In this document: positions 8,389 to 15,199 of the stretch, in pieces | Layout: every line of letters starts with the position of its first letter | How positions within the stretch are numbered: the stretch's first letter is position 1 | Origin: an uncultured Marmoricola sp. | GTDB taxonomy: Bacteria; Actinomycetota; Actinomycetes; Propionibacteriales; Nocardioidaceae | Direction of reading: 5' to 3' | DNA length: 37,454 nt | Assembly (NCBI RefSeq): GCF_943913695.1 | Contig: NZ_CALTZE010000019.1 | Location: 1-37,454 of the forward strand | The notes under the pieces: model-generated | What the model was told of the DNA's origin: nothing | Seen by the model: the letters and a program-made list of their open reading frames with translations, nothing else | The model's database searches: none | Position numbers and translations under genes: made by a program

Positions 8389-9684
8389 ATGACCGTCTGG
8401 GTGGACCGGGTGCGCACCGACCTCGATCTCGGTCGCCGGCTGGCCATGCTGCGCGCGGCGACGCTCGCCCTGGCGGTCGCCGGCGACCCGGTGGCGCGGC
8501 TCTTCCAGGCGCCGTGGCGCTACGACCCCTACGAGACCTACACCGAGCTCCGGCGTCGCGGACCGCTGGTGTGGAGCCGGTCGGGCATGTGGATCGCGAC
8601 CGACTTCGAGACCTGCGACGCGGTGCTGCGCGACCGCCGCTTCGGCGTACGCCTCGCCAACGGGCAGCAGCCCTTCGACGTCACCGGCGGCCCGTTCGAC
8701 GCGCAGGCGGAGACCAACACGCTCGACCTGTCGCTGCTCGGCCTCGACCCGCCCGACCACACGCGGCTGCGCCGCCTCGCGACTCCGGCGTTCTCGGCAC
8801 GACGCGTCGAGGCGATGCGGCCGACGGTCGAGGCCACGGCCAGCAGGCTGCTCGACGAGCTCGAGCCGGGGCGGCGTACCGACCTGATGACGCGCTACGC
8901 CACCCGCCTGCCCGTCTCCGTCATCAGCGACCTGATGGCGATCCCGGTCGAGGAGCAGCAGCGCTTCGCCGACTGGGGCAACACCGTCGGCGCCGCCCTC
9001 GACGGCGTCTCCTCGGTGCGCCACGCACACCGGATGTACGCCGCCCAGGCCGGCCTCCGCGAGCTCTTCGACCGCCTGCTCGACGAGCGCCGCCGCGACC
9101 CCGGCGACGACCTGCTCAGCCGGATCGTGGTCGCCGGTGACGAGCAGACCACCGCGGAGGAGGTGGTCTCGCTGGCCCAGCTGCTGCTCCTGGCCGGGTT
9201 CGAGACCACGACCAACCTGATCGGCAACGCCTTGAGGGCCCTCTTCGCCCACCCCGTCCAGCTCGCCCTGGTGCGGGAGGACCCGGCCGGCCTCGCGAGC
9301 CGGCTCGTGGCCGAGACCCTGCGCTACGACCCGCCGGTCCAGCTGACCGGCCGGGTGGCCCACGAGCCGATCGAGCTCGGCGGACAGCGCCTCCGCCGCA
9401 ACCAGGTCGTGCTCGTGCTGATCGGGTCCAGCGGCCGCGACCCCGCGGCGCACGTCGACCCGGAGGTCTTCGACGTCACCCGCTCCGAGCCGGAGACGCT
9501 CGCCTTCTCCGGCGGCGCGCACTACTGCGTCGGCGCCCCGCTCGCGCGGCTGGAGGGCGAGGTCGCGCTGCGGATGCTCTTCGAGCGCTGGCCCGACCTG
9601 CGCCTCGACGGCCGGCCGGTCCCGCGGAGCACCACCATCATCCGTGGCCTGCAGCGACTCGATGTCAGACTTGCGCGCCTGTAG
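8389..9684 (+). CDS. cytochrome P450
   Basis: A 431-residue soluble bacterial P450. Visible marks are the C-helix region PPDHTRLRRLATPAFSARRV, the I-helix oxygen-activation motif LLLLAGFETTTNLI, the ExxR motif in AETLRYDPPV, and the haem loop FSGGAHYCVGAPLARLE with the axial Cys. It would oxidise a small organic substrate using ferredoxin and reductase encoded elsewhere; no redox partner is adjacent and the substrate is unknown. ATG 8389 is chosen; an in-frame ATG at 8371 would add six residues. The last codons and the stop lie inside the convergent tRNA-Arg gene, an 11-bp overlap. Confidence 0.92.
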   Translation: MTVWVDRVRTDLDLGRRLAMLRAATLALAVAGDPVARLFQAPWRYDPYETYTELRRRGPLVWSRSGMWIATDFETCDAVLRDRRFGVRLANGQQPFDVTGGPFDAQAETNTLDLSLLGLDPPDHTRLRRLATPAFSARRVEAMRPTVEATASRLLDELEPGRRTDLMTRYATRLPVSVISDLMAIPVEEQQRFADWGNTVGAALDGVSSVRHAHRMYAAQAGLRELFDRLLDERRRDPGDDLLSRIVVAGDEQTTAEEVVSLAQLLLLAGFETTTNLIGNALRALFAHPVQLALVREDPAGLASRLVAETLRYDPPVQLTGRVAHEPIELGGQRLRRNQVVLVLIGSSGRDPAAHVDPEVFDVTRSEPETLAFSGGAHYCVGAPLARLEGEVALRMLFERWPDLRLDGRPVPRSTTIIRGLQRLDVRLARL

Positions 9685-9746
9685 GGATTCGAACCCCAAA
9701 CCTTCTGATCCGTAGTCAGATGCTCTATCCGTTGAGCTACAGGCGC
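9674..9746 (-). tRNA. tRNA-Arg(ACG)
   Basis: A 73-nt cloverleaf: acceptor GCGCCTG/CAGGCGC, D arm GCTC/GAGC, anticodon stem TCTGA/TCAGA around CTACGGA (anticodon ACG, presumably edited to ICG), and T loop TTCGAAT. CCA is not encoded. The stop codon of the convergent P450 gene (9682-9684) lies within its 3' acceptor and T-stem region. Confidence 0.95.
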
Positions 9747-9771
9747 CCATCCTCGTCACGAGGACCGGTCC

Positions 9772-9800
9772 ACCCTAGCCGAACGCCGGGGCGGGGTCGA
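9772..9800 (-). promoter_or_regulatory. promoter of tRNA-Arg
   Basis: Minus-strand TCGACC (9795-9800), a 17-nt spacer and TAGGGT (9772-9777) lie 25 nt upstream of the tRNA 5' end. The -35 match is 4/6. A short palindrome CCTCGT-C-ACGAGG (9751-9763) falls between this element and the tRNA. Confidence 0.4.
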
Positions 9801-9821
9801 AATCGGGCGGGACCGGGTGGC

Positions 9822-9833
9822 TGGATCGATCCA
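9822..9833. promoter_or_regulatory. 12-bp palindrome upstream of pckG
   Basis: The perfect palindrome TGGATCGATCCA is isolated in the 209-bp gap between tRNA-Arg and pckG, about 120 bp before the start codon. A TANNNT hexamer (TAACCT, 9858-9863) follows. It could be an operator for pckG; no binding protein can be named. Confidence 0.3.
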
Positions 9834-9955
9834 ATAGGCCGCGCCCGCAAAGCGACGTAACCTCGCGAGCACCTCACGGGGGCATGCAACGGTGCGGCGC
9901 CCGGCGTACGAGTTCCCACGTTCCGCCGAGACACATCGACTAGGGGCAAACGAGC

Positions 9956-11773
9956 ATGACTGCAACCTCTGACACCACGACGGCCCCGACGACGCACCAG
10001 GGGATCCTCGACTTCGTCGAGGAAACGGCGGCGCTGACCAAGCCCGACCGCGTCTACTGGTGCACCGGGTCCGACGAGGAGTGGGTCGAGCTGACCGACG
10101 CGCTCGTCGCGACCGGCACCTTCGTCAAGCTCGACGAGTCCAAGAAGCCCAACTCCTTCTACGCCGCCTCCGACCCCATCGACGTGGCTCGGGTCGAGGA
10201 CCGCACCTACATCTGCTCGCGCGAGGAGCGCGACGCGGGTCCGACCAACAACTGGATGGACCCCGAGGAGATGAAGACCCTGATGCGGGGTCTCTACGAC
10301 GGCTGCATGCGCGGGCGCACGATGTATGTCGTCCCCTTCGTGATGGGCCACCTCGAGGCCGAGAGCCCGATGTTCGGCGTCGAGATCACCGACTCCGCCT
10401 ACGTCACGGCGAGCATGCGCGTGATGGCCCGCATGGGCAGCCACGTGCTGGAGCGCATGGAGGAGCTCGACGCGCCGTTCGTGCCGTGCCTGCACTCCGT
10501 GGGCCACCCGCTCGCCGAGGGCGAGGCCGACGTCGCGTGGCCGTGCAACGACACCAAGTACATCGTGCAGTTCCCCGAGGAGCGCACGATCTGGTCCTAC
10601 GGCTCCGGCTACGGCGGCAACGCGCTGCTCGGCAAGAAATGCTACGCCCTGCGCATCGCCAGCGCCGTCGCGCGCGACGAGGGCTGGATGGCCGAGCACA
10701 TGCTCATCCTCAAGCTCACCAGCCCGCAGGGTGCGGTCAAGTACGTCGCCGCGGCGTTCCCCAGTGCCTGCGGCAAGACCAACCTCGCGATGCTCGAGCC
10801 GACCATCCCCGGCTGGAAGGTCGAGTCGATCGGCGACGACATCGCCTGGATGCGGATCGGGGACGACGGCCGGCTCTGGGCGGTCAACCCGGAGTACGGC
10901 TTCTTCGGCGTCGCCCCCGGCACCAACGAGCACACCAACCCCAACGCGATGAAGACCATCAACATCGGCAACTCGGTCTTCACCAACGTCGCGCTCACCG
11001 ACGACGGCGACGTGTGGTGGGAGGGCCTGGAGAACCCGCCCGCCCACGCCACCAGCTGGAAGGGCGAGCCGTGGACGCCGGAGAGCGAGGAGCTCTCCAG
11101 CCACCCCAACAGCCGCTACTGCACGCCCATCAAGCAGTGCCCGATCCTCGCCGACGAGTACGACGACCCGCGCGGCGTCCCGATCGACGCCATCCTCTTC
11201 GGTGGTCGCCGCAAGACCACCGTGCCGCTGGTCGTCGAGGCCCGCGACTGGACCCACGGCACCTTCATGGGCGCCACGCTCTCCAGCGAGACCACCGCCG
11301 CCGCGACCGGCGCGGTCGGCGTGGTGCGGCGCGACCCGATGGCGATGCTGCCCTTCATCGGCTACAACGCCGGCGACTACTTCGCCCACTGGATCAACAT
11401 GGGCAAGGAGAACGACGCGGCCAAGATGCCGCGCATCTTCTACGTCAACTGGTTCCGCCGCGACGAGGACGGCGGCTTCCTGTGGCCCGGCTTCGGCGAG
11501 AACAGCCGCGTGCTGAAGTGGGTGCTGGAGCGCATCGACGGCCAGGCCGCCGCGGTCGAGACGCCGGTGGGCCACGTGCCGACCCCGGAGTCGCTCGACA
11601 CCGAGGGCCTCGACCTGACGCCCGAGCAGCTCGCTGCCGCGCTCGCGGTCGACCCCGAGGAGTGGGCGGCGGAGATCCCCCAGATCACCGAGTGGTTCGA
11701 GAAGTTCGGCGACGACCTGCCCGCCGTGCTGTGGACCGAGCTCGACGGCCTCAAGGCACGACTGGGTCTGTGA
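9956..11773 (+). CDS. pckG: phosphoenolpyruvate carboxykinase (GTP)
   Basis: A 605-residue GTP-dependent PEPCK that converts oxaloacetate plus GTP to PEP, CO2 and GDP, the first committed step of gluconeogenesis. Diagnostic segments are WVELTDALVATGTF, GSGYGGNALLGKKCYALR, the P-loop with the reactive Cys (AFPSACGKTNLAML), GDDIAWM, PEYGFFGVAPGT, FGGRRKTTVPLV and NWFRRDEDGGFLWPGFGENSRVLKW. Length equals the family's. The ATG at 9956 is preceded by AGGGG at moderate spacing. The next gene, a LuxR-type regulator, starts in the GTGA that contains this gene's stop, so the two are translationally coupled. PEP links this gene metabolically to the PTS protein at the window's left edge; a shared regulation is not shown. 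Confidence 0.97.
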   Translation: MTATSDTTTAPTTHQGILDFVEETAALTKPDRVYWCTGSDEEWVELTDALVATGTFVKLDESKKPNSFYAASDPIDVARVEDRTYICSREERDAGPTNNWMDPEEMKTLMRGLYDGCMRGRTMYVVPFVMGHLEAESPMFGVEITDSAYVTASMRVMARMGSHVLERMEELDAPFVPCLHSVGHPLAEGEADVAWPCNDTKYIVQFPEERTIWSYGSGYGGNALLGKKCYALRIASAVARDEGWMAEHMLILKLTSPQGAVKYVAAAFPSACGKTNLAMLEPTIPGWKVESIGDDIAWMRIGDDGRLWAVNPEYGFFGVAPGTNEHTNPNAMKTINIGNSVFTNVALTDDGDVWWEGLENPPAHATSWKGEPWTPESEELSSHPNSRYCTPIKQCPILADEYDDPRGVPIDAILFGGRRKTTVPLVVEARDWTHGTFMGATLSSETTAAATGAVGVVRRDPMAMLPFIGYNAGDYFAHWINMGKENDAAKMPRIFYVNWFRRDEDGGFLWPGFGENSRVLKWVLERIDGQAAAVETPVGHVPTPESLDTEGLDLTPEQLAAALAVDPEEWAAEIPQITEWFEKFGDDLPAVLWTELDGLKARLGL

Positions 11774-12813
11774 CCGCCGACGGGCCCGTCGCCGACGCCG
11801 AGGAGGGCGCCCGCCGCCGCCGGCTGCTCGCCGGTCCGGCCGGGCAGCTCTACTCCGAGGTGGTCCGGTCGAGCCTGCTCGCCCACGACGACCCCCGCGC
11901 CCGCCGCGGCCACGCGGCGTACGACGGCTTCGAGCTGCTGTGCGACCTCGGCCTGCTGCACCTCGACGAGGAGGCCGGCGGCTGGGTGGCCGCCGACCCC
12001 ACGACGGTGCAGTCCGGCGTCGTGGTGCCGCTCGGCCGCGAGGCGGTCGACCTGCTCGCCGAGAGCGCGGCCTGGGCCGCGACCTTCGGCTCGCTCGCAC
12101 AGACCTACCGCGCGGCGCCCCACGAGGGCAGCGGCGCCACCCAGATCCGCGGCGTGGAGCAGATCAACAGGTTCCTCACCGCGGCCGTCGACGACGCCAC
12201 CGAGGAGCTGCTCACCGCGCAGCCGTCGGGCCCCCGGCGCGCGCAGACGCTCTCGGCGGCCAGCGTGCGCGACCTGCGGGCGATCGAGCGCGGCGTCTCC
12301 ATGCGCACGCTCTACCAGCACACCGCCCGCCACAGCCGGCCGATGCGCGAATATGTCGAGATGATGCGCCAGCACGGCGCGCAGATCCGCACGCTCGATG
12401 AGTTCTTCAACCGGCTCATCGTCATCGACCGCCGGCTCGCGGTGATCCCGGGCGAGACCCTGGAGACCGCCGTGGTGATCCAGGACCGCGCGCTGGTGGC
12501 CTACCTCGCCGACATCTTCGAGCGCTTCTGGGAGCGCGGTCGCGACTACGCGCGCGAGTCGCGCAGCACGACCAGCGAGATCGCGGCCGAGGTACGGCAG
12601 CTGACGGTGCGCATGCTGACCGAGGGGCACAGCGACTCCGCGAGCGCGAAGCGCGTGGGGGTCAGCACGCGCACCTATGCGTCCTACGTCGCCGCCCTCA
12701 AGGAGGAGTACGGCGTCGAGACGCGCTTCCAGCTGGGCTTGGCCATGGGCCGCGCCAGCGATCCGTCCGATGCCGAGTCGGCCCCCGAGAGTGCGGCCGA
12801 CTCGGCATCCTGA
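11770..12813 (+). CDS. LuxR-type HTH regulator with TrmB/PLD-like sensor region
   Basis: A 347-residue regulator. The N-terminal part resembles a winged-helix/TrmB-like unit (AYDGFELLCDLGLLHLDEEAGGWVAADP). The central part (SMRTLYQHTARHSRPMREYVEMMRQHGAQIRTLDEFFNRLIVIDRRLAVIPG) resembles the PLD-like effector region of actinobacterial LuxR-type regulators. Residues about 270-330 form a LuxR-type HTH (LTVRMLTEGHSDSASAKRVGVSTRTYASYVAALKE). Such proteins often sit beside specialised-metabolite or peptide genes. The GTG start overlaps the pckG stop by 4 bp. It converges with a small secreted-peptide gene 16 bp away, which makes that peptide a candidate ligand or target; this is inference. The C-terminal Ala/Ser/Glu tail is encoded by a perfect 15-bp inverted repeat. 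Confidence 0.85.
   Translation: MTADGPVADAEEGARRRRLLAGPAGQLYSEVVRSSLLAHDDPRARRGHAAYDGFELLCDLGLLHLDEEAGGWVAADPTTVQSGVVVPLGREAVDLLAESAAWAATFGSLAQTYRAAPHEGSGATQIRGVEQINRFLTAAVDDATEELLTAQPSGPRRAQTLSAASVRDLRAIERGVSMRTLYQHTARHSRPMREYVEMMRQHGAQIRTLDEFFNRLIVIDRRLAVIPGETLETAVVIQDRALVAYLADIFERFWERGRDYARESRSTTSEIAAEVRQLTVRMLTEGHSDSASAKRVGVSTRTYASYVAALKEEYGVETRFQLGLAMGRASDPSDAESAPESAADSAS
12769..12809. terminator. bidirectional hairpin inside the regulator's 3' coding end
   Basis: GATGCCGAGTCGGCC (12769-12783) and its exact reverse complement GGCCGACTCGGCATC (12795-12809) form a perfect 15-bp stem with an 11-nt loop. It ends 1 nt before the regulator's TGA. It lies between two convergent genes and can terminate both. 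No T-tract follows on either strand, as is common in actinobacteria. Confidence 0.75.
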
Positions 12814-12829
12814 CGGCCCCGAGAAGGTC

Positions 12830-12988
12830 TTACTTGGGGATGTCCCAGCCGGTGTCGGCCAGGGAGTTGCCCGTGCCCTTGGGGATGTCCCAACCGGTGT
12901 CGGCCGAGGCGGGGGCGGCACCGAGCGCCACGGCGCCGGAGGTGACGAGCGAGACGACGGTGGCAGCAACGAGACGACGAACAGTCAT
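12830..12988 (-). CDS. small secreted peptide with duplicated DTGWDIPK
   Basis: A 52-residue peptide. Residues 1-29 are a classical signal peptide (basic MTVRRLV, hydrophobic core, Ala-rich end PASA). The predicted mature part is 23 residues: DTGWDIPK, the spacer GTGNSLA, then DTGWDIPK again at the exact C-terminus. Each copy follows a small-residue motif (ASA or SLA), so both could be released as the same octapeptide. A near-perfect Shine-Dalgarno AAGAGGAGAT precedes the ATG. The stop is TAA, unusual in this G+C range, and the first codons are A/T-richer than the surroundings, as is common for signal peptides. It converges with the LuxR-type regulator. A pheromone, a RiPP-like precursor or a structural secreted peptide are all possible; I do not recognise a named family. 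Confidence 0.8.
   Translation of the reverse strand: MTVRRLVAATVVSLVTSGAVALGAAPASADTGWDIPKGTGNSLADTGWDIPK
12833..12905. repeat. 28-bp direct repeat, two copies
   Basis: Copies at 12833-12860 and 12878-12905 match at 27 of 28 positions, period 45 bp. Each encodes Ala-DTGWDIPK on the minus strand. The one difference (12848 versus 12893) is synonymous (GGC/GGT), so the amino-acid repeat is exact. Confidence 0.95.
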
Positions 12989-13032
12989 GACGATCTCCTC
13001 TTGGGCAGGGGGGGCAGATAGATCGTCCCCCC
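12989..13032 (-). promoter_or_regulatory. leader with two competing hairpins over the peptide RBS
   Basis: In the peptide mRNA the octamer GACGATCT (13027-13020) is exactly complementary to AGATCGTC (12996-12989), which abuts the ATG and includes the 3' part of the Shine-Dalgarno. A second stem, GGGGGG (13032-13027) with the seven Cs at 13014-13008, places most of GACGATCT in its loop. The two helices interleave, so they exclude each other or form a pseudoknot: one frees the RBS, the other masks part of it. Whether the transcript includes this region depends on the unmapped start. Confidence 0.45.
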
Positions 13033-13059
13033 GCTCGGAGGGACCAACCCCGCCCGAGG

Positions 13060-13090
13060 TGCACAGAACTCTGCAATGCATGTTCGTGCA
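13060..13090. promoter_or_regulatory. imperfect palindrome upstream of the peptide gene
   Basis: TGCACAGAACTCTGCA (13060-13075) faces TGCATGTTCGTGCA (13077-13090). Both arms share the ordered blocks TGCAC, GAAC and TGCA, with single-base gaps. It lies about 70-100 bp upstream of the peptide start, a good position for an operator of a dimeric HTH protein such as the adjacent LuxR-type regulator (inference). Confidence 0.45.
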
Positions 13091-13100
13091 GATGTGGGTG

Positions 13101-13130
13101 GGCCCGTCCCGGTCGGGACCGGGACGGGCC
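13101..13130. terminator. tRNA-Ser(GCT) terminator hairpin
   Basis: GGCCCGTCCCGGTC and GACCGGGACGGGCC form a 14-bp perfect inverted repeat with only GG between, immediately 3' of the tRNA on the minus strand. In RNA a few central pairs would open to form the loop. It would insulate the peptide gene from tRNA transcription. Confidence 0.8.
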
Positions 13131-13132
13131 GG

Positions 13133-13226
13133 TGGCGGAGGTGGAGGGATTTGAACCCTCGATGGGGTTGTAGCCCCAAACCCGCTTAGCAGGCGGGCGC
13201 CATAGACCGGACTAGGCGACACCTCC
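13133..13226 (-). tRNA. tRNA-Ser(GCT)
   Basis: A class II tRNA: acceptor GGAGGTG/CACCTCC, anticodon stem CCCGC/GCGGG around CTGCTAA (anticodon GCT), a long variable arm, T loop TTCAAAT, discriminator G and an encoded CCA (13133-13135). A TANNNT element (TAGCCT, 13239-13244 on the minus strand) lies just upstream. Confidence 0.96.
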
Positions 13227-13269
13227 AAGCCGCAGCACAGGCTACCCACCACCGCGGTCGGCGGCGAAT

Positions 13270-13288
13270 CGGGGCCGGGGCGGCCCCG
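13270..13288. terminator. hairpin downstream of the bPH-like membrane gene
   Basis: CGGGGCC and GGCCCCG form a 7-bp G/C stem with a 5-nt loop, 8 bp past the stop of the minus-strand gene ending at 13297. No T-tract. Confidence 0.5.
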
Positions 13289-13296
13289 AGACGGAC

Positions 13297-13755
13297 TCAG
13301 CGCAGCCGGCGGTAGCCGCGGCTGCGGTCGAGCAGCTCCGCGATCAGCGCGGTGAGCTGCTCGGGGTCGCCGGCGACGGCATCGACGGGCAGCGTGGCGG
13401 TGCGGCCGTCGCGCAGCCGCAGCATCGTGCAGCGGACGCCGTCGACGGTGCCGGCCTGCACGTCGCGTACGTCGCTCCACCGCGCCGCACGCGCCTGGGT
13501 CGAGCGCAGCGCCCGCACCCGGTAGCCGTCGTCGTCGAGGCGCACCACCCAGTGGGCGGGCAGCAGCAGGCCCAGCAGTGCGAGCAACGCGGCGACGGCC
13601 AGCGCGACGACGACGGTGACCACGAGGTCGGGCAGCGAGAGCGCCCAGGTCGCCGCCACCGCCACCAGCACCACGACACCGAGCACGAGGATCCCCGAGC
13701 CGAGCAGTCGCGCCCGCAGGGCCGGGGCGAGTGGACGGGTGACGGGCTCAGACAT
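13297..13755 (-). CDS. membrane protein with two TM helices and PH-like domain
   Basis: A 152-residue hypothetical protein. Two transmembrane helices near residues 17-37 and 42-66 (GILVLGVVVLVAVAATWALSL; VVVALAVAALLALLGLLLP) are followed by a soluble part (WVVRLDDDGYRVRALRS...WSDVRDVQAGTVDGVRCTMLRLRDGRTATLPVDAV). The strand pattern and the W-x-D-V segment resemble bacterial PH-like (bPH) domains anchored to membranes. Function unknown. ATG 13755 (MSEPVTRP) is chosen; upstream sequence in frame is not protein-like. A TACTCT hexamer lies 10 nt before the start. It is divergent from the 92-residue protein at 13847. Confidence 0.75.
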   Translation of the reverse strand: MSEPVTRPLAPALRARLLGSGILVLGVVVLVAVAATWALSLPDLVVTVVVALAVAALLALLGLLLPAHWVVRLDDDGYRVRALRSTQARAARWSDVRDVQAGTVDGVRCTMLRLRDGRTATLPVDAVAGDPEQLTALIAELLDRSRGYRRLR

Positions 13756-13846
13756 GACCGGCCCGAGAGTAGTCCACCCGAGGTCCACACTTGTCGCGAC
13801 GGTGCCCCACTGGTGACACTCATCCGGTCTTGGTGGAGGGAAGCAG

Positions 13847-14125
13847 ATGAGCGACGTCGAGCTGGCCGTGCGGGAGCTGCGGCAGATCCTCGACTCCCAC
13901 CGCACCGCGCCCGAGTGGCGGTGGAACGCTCGTCGCAGGCTGGCGGCGGCGAGGGCTTCGCTGGGGGCAGCCCCCGCCGCGGCCGGCTCGCTCCCGACGC
14001 AGCGCTTGGACGCGCTGGCCAACGGTGTGCTCGACGAGCTCGACGCCGCAACCATCGAGCGCCAGGTCGACGAGGTGCTGCAGGACCTGCTCAGCAGAGG
14101 GGGCGGGATTCGAACCCGCGGCTGA
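13847..14125 (+). CDS. hypothetical 92-residue helical protein ending inside tRNA-Ser
   Basis: A small, charged, mostly helical protein (MSDVELAVRELRQILDSHR ... LDELDAATIERQVDEVLQDLL). It has strong third-position G/C bias and a good Shine-Dalgarno (GGAGGGA) before the ATG, so it is likely real. Its last ten or so codons read through the convergent tRNA-Ser(TGA), giving the tail RGGGIRTRG, a sequence that arises when an open frame enters the antisense of a tRNA T arm. The functional C-terminus probably ends at the DLL helix. No family recognised. Confidence 0.65.
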   Translation: MSDVELAVRELRQILDSHRTAPEWRWNARRRLAAARASLGAAPAAAGSLPTQRLDALANGVLDELDAATIERQVDEVLQDLLSRGGGIRTRG

Positions 14126-14183
14126 CATCGCTGCCAGCGACCGCTTTCAAGGCGGTTCCGATAGGCCACTCCGGCACCCCTCC
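14095..14183 (-). tRNA. tRNA-Ser(TGA)
   Basis: An 89-nt class II tRNA: acceptor GGAGGGG with CCCCTCT (first pair G-U), anticodon stem ACCGC/GCGGT around CTTGAAA (anticodon TGA), a long variable arm, T arm GCGGG-TTCGAAT-CCCGC. CCA is not encoded. It lies 14 bp downstream of a membrane-protein gene on the same strand and overlaps the 3' end of the convergent 92-residue gene by 31 bp. Confidence 0.95.
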
Positions 14184-14197
14184 TCAAGCCCCGCAGG

Positions 14198-15181
14198 TTA
14201 GCGCAGCGCATGGGAGCGGGGCGGCTCCGGCCGGTGCCGTGCCGGTGGGATCCGGCGCATCAGGCGCAGCACCCCGAGCACGAGCAGGCCGAGCACCAGC
14301 CCCGCGCCCGCGGCGTACGCCGTCGCGAGCGCCAGCGTCGCCGGGCTCTGTCCCGCCGCGAGGCCGGCGGCGACGGGGACGGTGGCGGTGACGCCGAAGG
14401 CGCAGACCCACCAGCCCTGGCGGCGGCGGTCGCGCACGGCGACGCCGACGACGAGCGCGGGCACCCCGACGAGGGCCTGGAGGGGCGAGGGCAGGGCGGC
14501 GGCCGCGTCGGTCAGCGCCGGGGAGCCCCAGCGCTGCAGCGCCCAGGTGTAGGCGAGGGAGAGCACGAGCAGGGCGAGCGCGCCGACGACGAGCAGCGCG
14601 CCGGTCCGGCCCAGGGCGTGGATCCCGCCGGCGGGGCGGTGCACCACGACGACGGCGAGCGCGAGGGCCAGGACCAGGGCGGCGTAGCGCAGGCGGGAGG
14701 GCTCGACGGGGGCGTCGTAGGCCGCAGCGGCGAGGGCCGCGACCGCGGCCACCGCGAGGGCGACCAGCACCTCGCGCACCACCGCGAGCAGCGAGCGGGC
14801 GGGCACGGTCAGCAGCACCGCGAGCGCAGCGCCGGTGACGACCGTGGCCAGCGCGGCACCGGCGATCAGCACCGGCCACCCGCCGAGCACCGCCACGGTG
14901 ACGAGCGCGGCGGTGAGCAGCGCGGTCACCAGCGGCCGGCCACCGACGCGCCACGCCAGCCCGCCGGCCAGCAGCGTGGTGAGCACCCCGGCGACCAGGG
15001 ACTCGGGCAGCCCGGGCAGCGGTCGTGCCCGGTGCACCGCGAGCACCGCGGCGGCCACGACCACGAGCAGCGCCCACAGCGCGACGACGGCGCGCTGCTG
15101 CGCGTCGCGCCCGCGCAGCGGGGGCAGGGCGTCGCCCGCGGGCCCGCGGGCGGGGTCGCGCACGCGCGCCAGGGTGCTCAC
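14198..15181 (-). CDS. polytopic membrane protein of unknown function
   Basis: A 327-residue protein, extremely rich in Ala, Val and Leu, with about nine to ten predicted transmembrane helices spaced by short basic or acidic loops (for example VVRE, RRRQGWW). A short hydrophilic N-terminus (MSTLARVRDPARGP) and a basic C-terminal tail (RLMRRIPPARHRPEPPRSHALR) are probably cytoplasmic. No catalytic or transporter motif is recognisable. The GTG start at 15181 is 18 bp after the stop of the CN hydrolase on the same strand, so the two are probably one operon, and tRNA-Ser follows 14 bp after its stop. Confidence 0.75.
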   Translation of the reverse strand: MSTLARVRDPARGPAGDALPPLRGRDAQQRAVVALWALLVVVAAAVLAVHRARPLPGLPESLVAGVLTTLLAGGLAWRVGGRPLVTALLTAALVTVAVLGGWPVLIAGAALATVVTGAALAVLLTVPARSLLAVVREVLVALAVAAVAALAAAAYDAPVEPSRLRYAALVLALALAVVVVHRPAGGIHALGRTGALLVVGALALLVLSLAYTWALQRWGSPALTDAAAALPSPLQALVGVPALVVGVAVRDRRRQGWWVCAFGVTATVPVAAGLAAGQSPATLALATAYAAGAGLVLGLLVLGVLRLMRRIPPARHRPEPPRSHALR

Positions 15182-15199
15182 GAGGTGCTCACGGCTCGC

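Noticed and set aside
9751..9763. Palindrome CCTCGT-C-ACGAGG upstream of tRNA-Arg as a terminator
   Set aside because: It lies upstream of the tRNA and after the P450 stop but beyond the tRNA; a 1-nt centre and short arms make it too weak to call.
10060..11769. Long open frame through pckG in another phase, continuous with the regulator
   Set aside because: It is a G+C-driven shadow of pckG, rich in Arg and with no domain; only the part from GTG 11770 is protein-like.
12833..12905. CRISPR-like repeat-spacer unit
   Set aside because: There are only two copies and they encode an in-frame peptide repeat; no cas genes.
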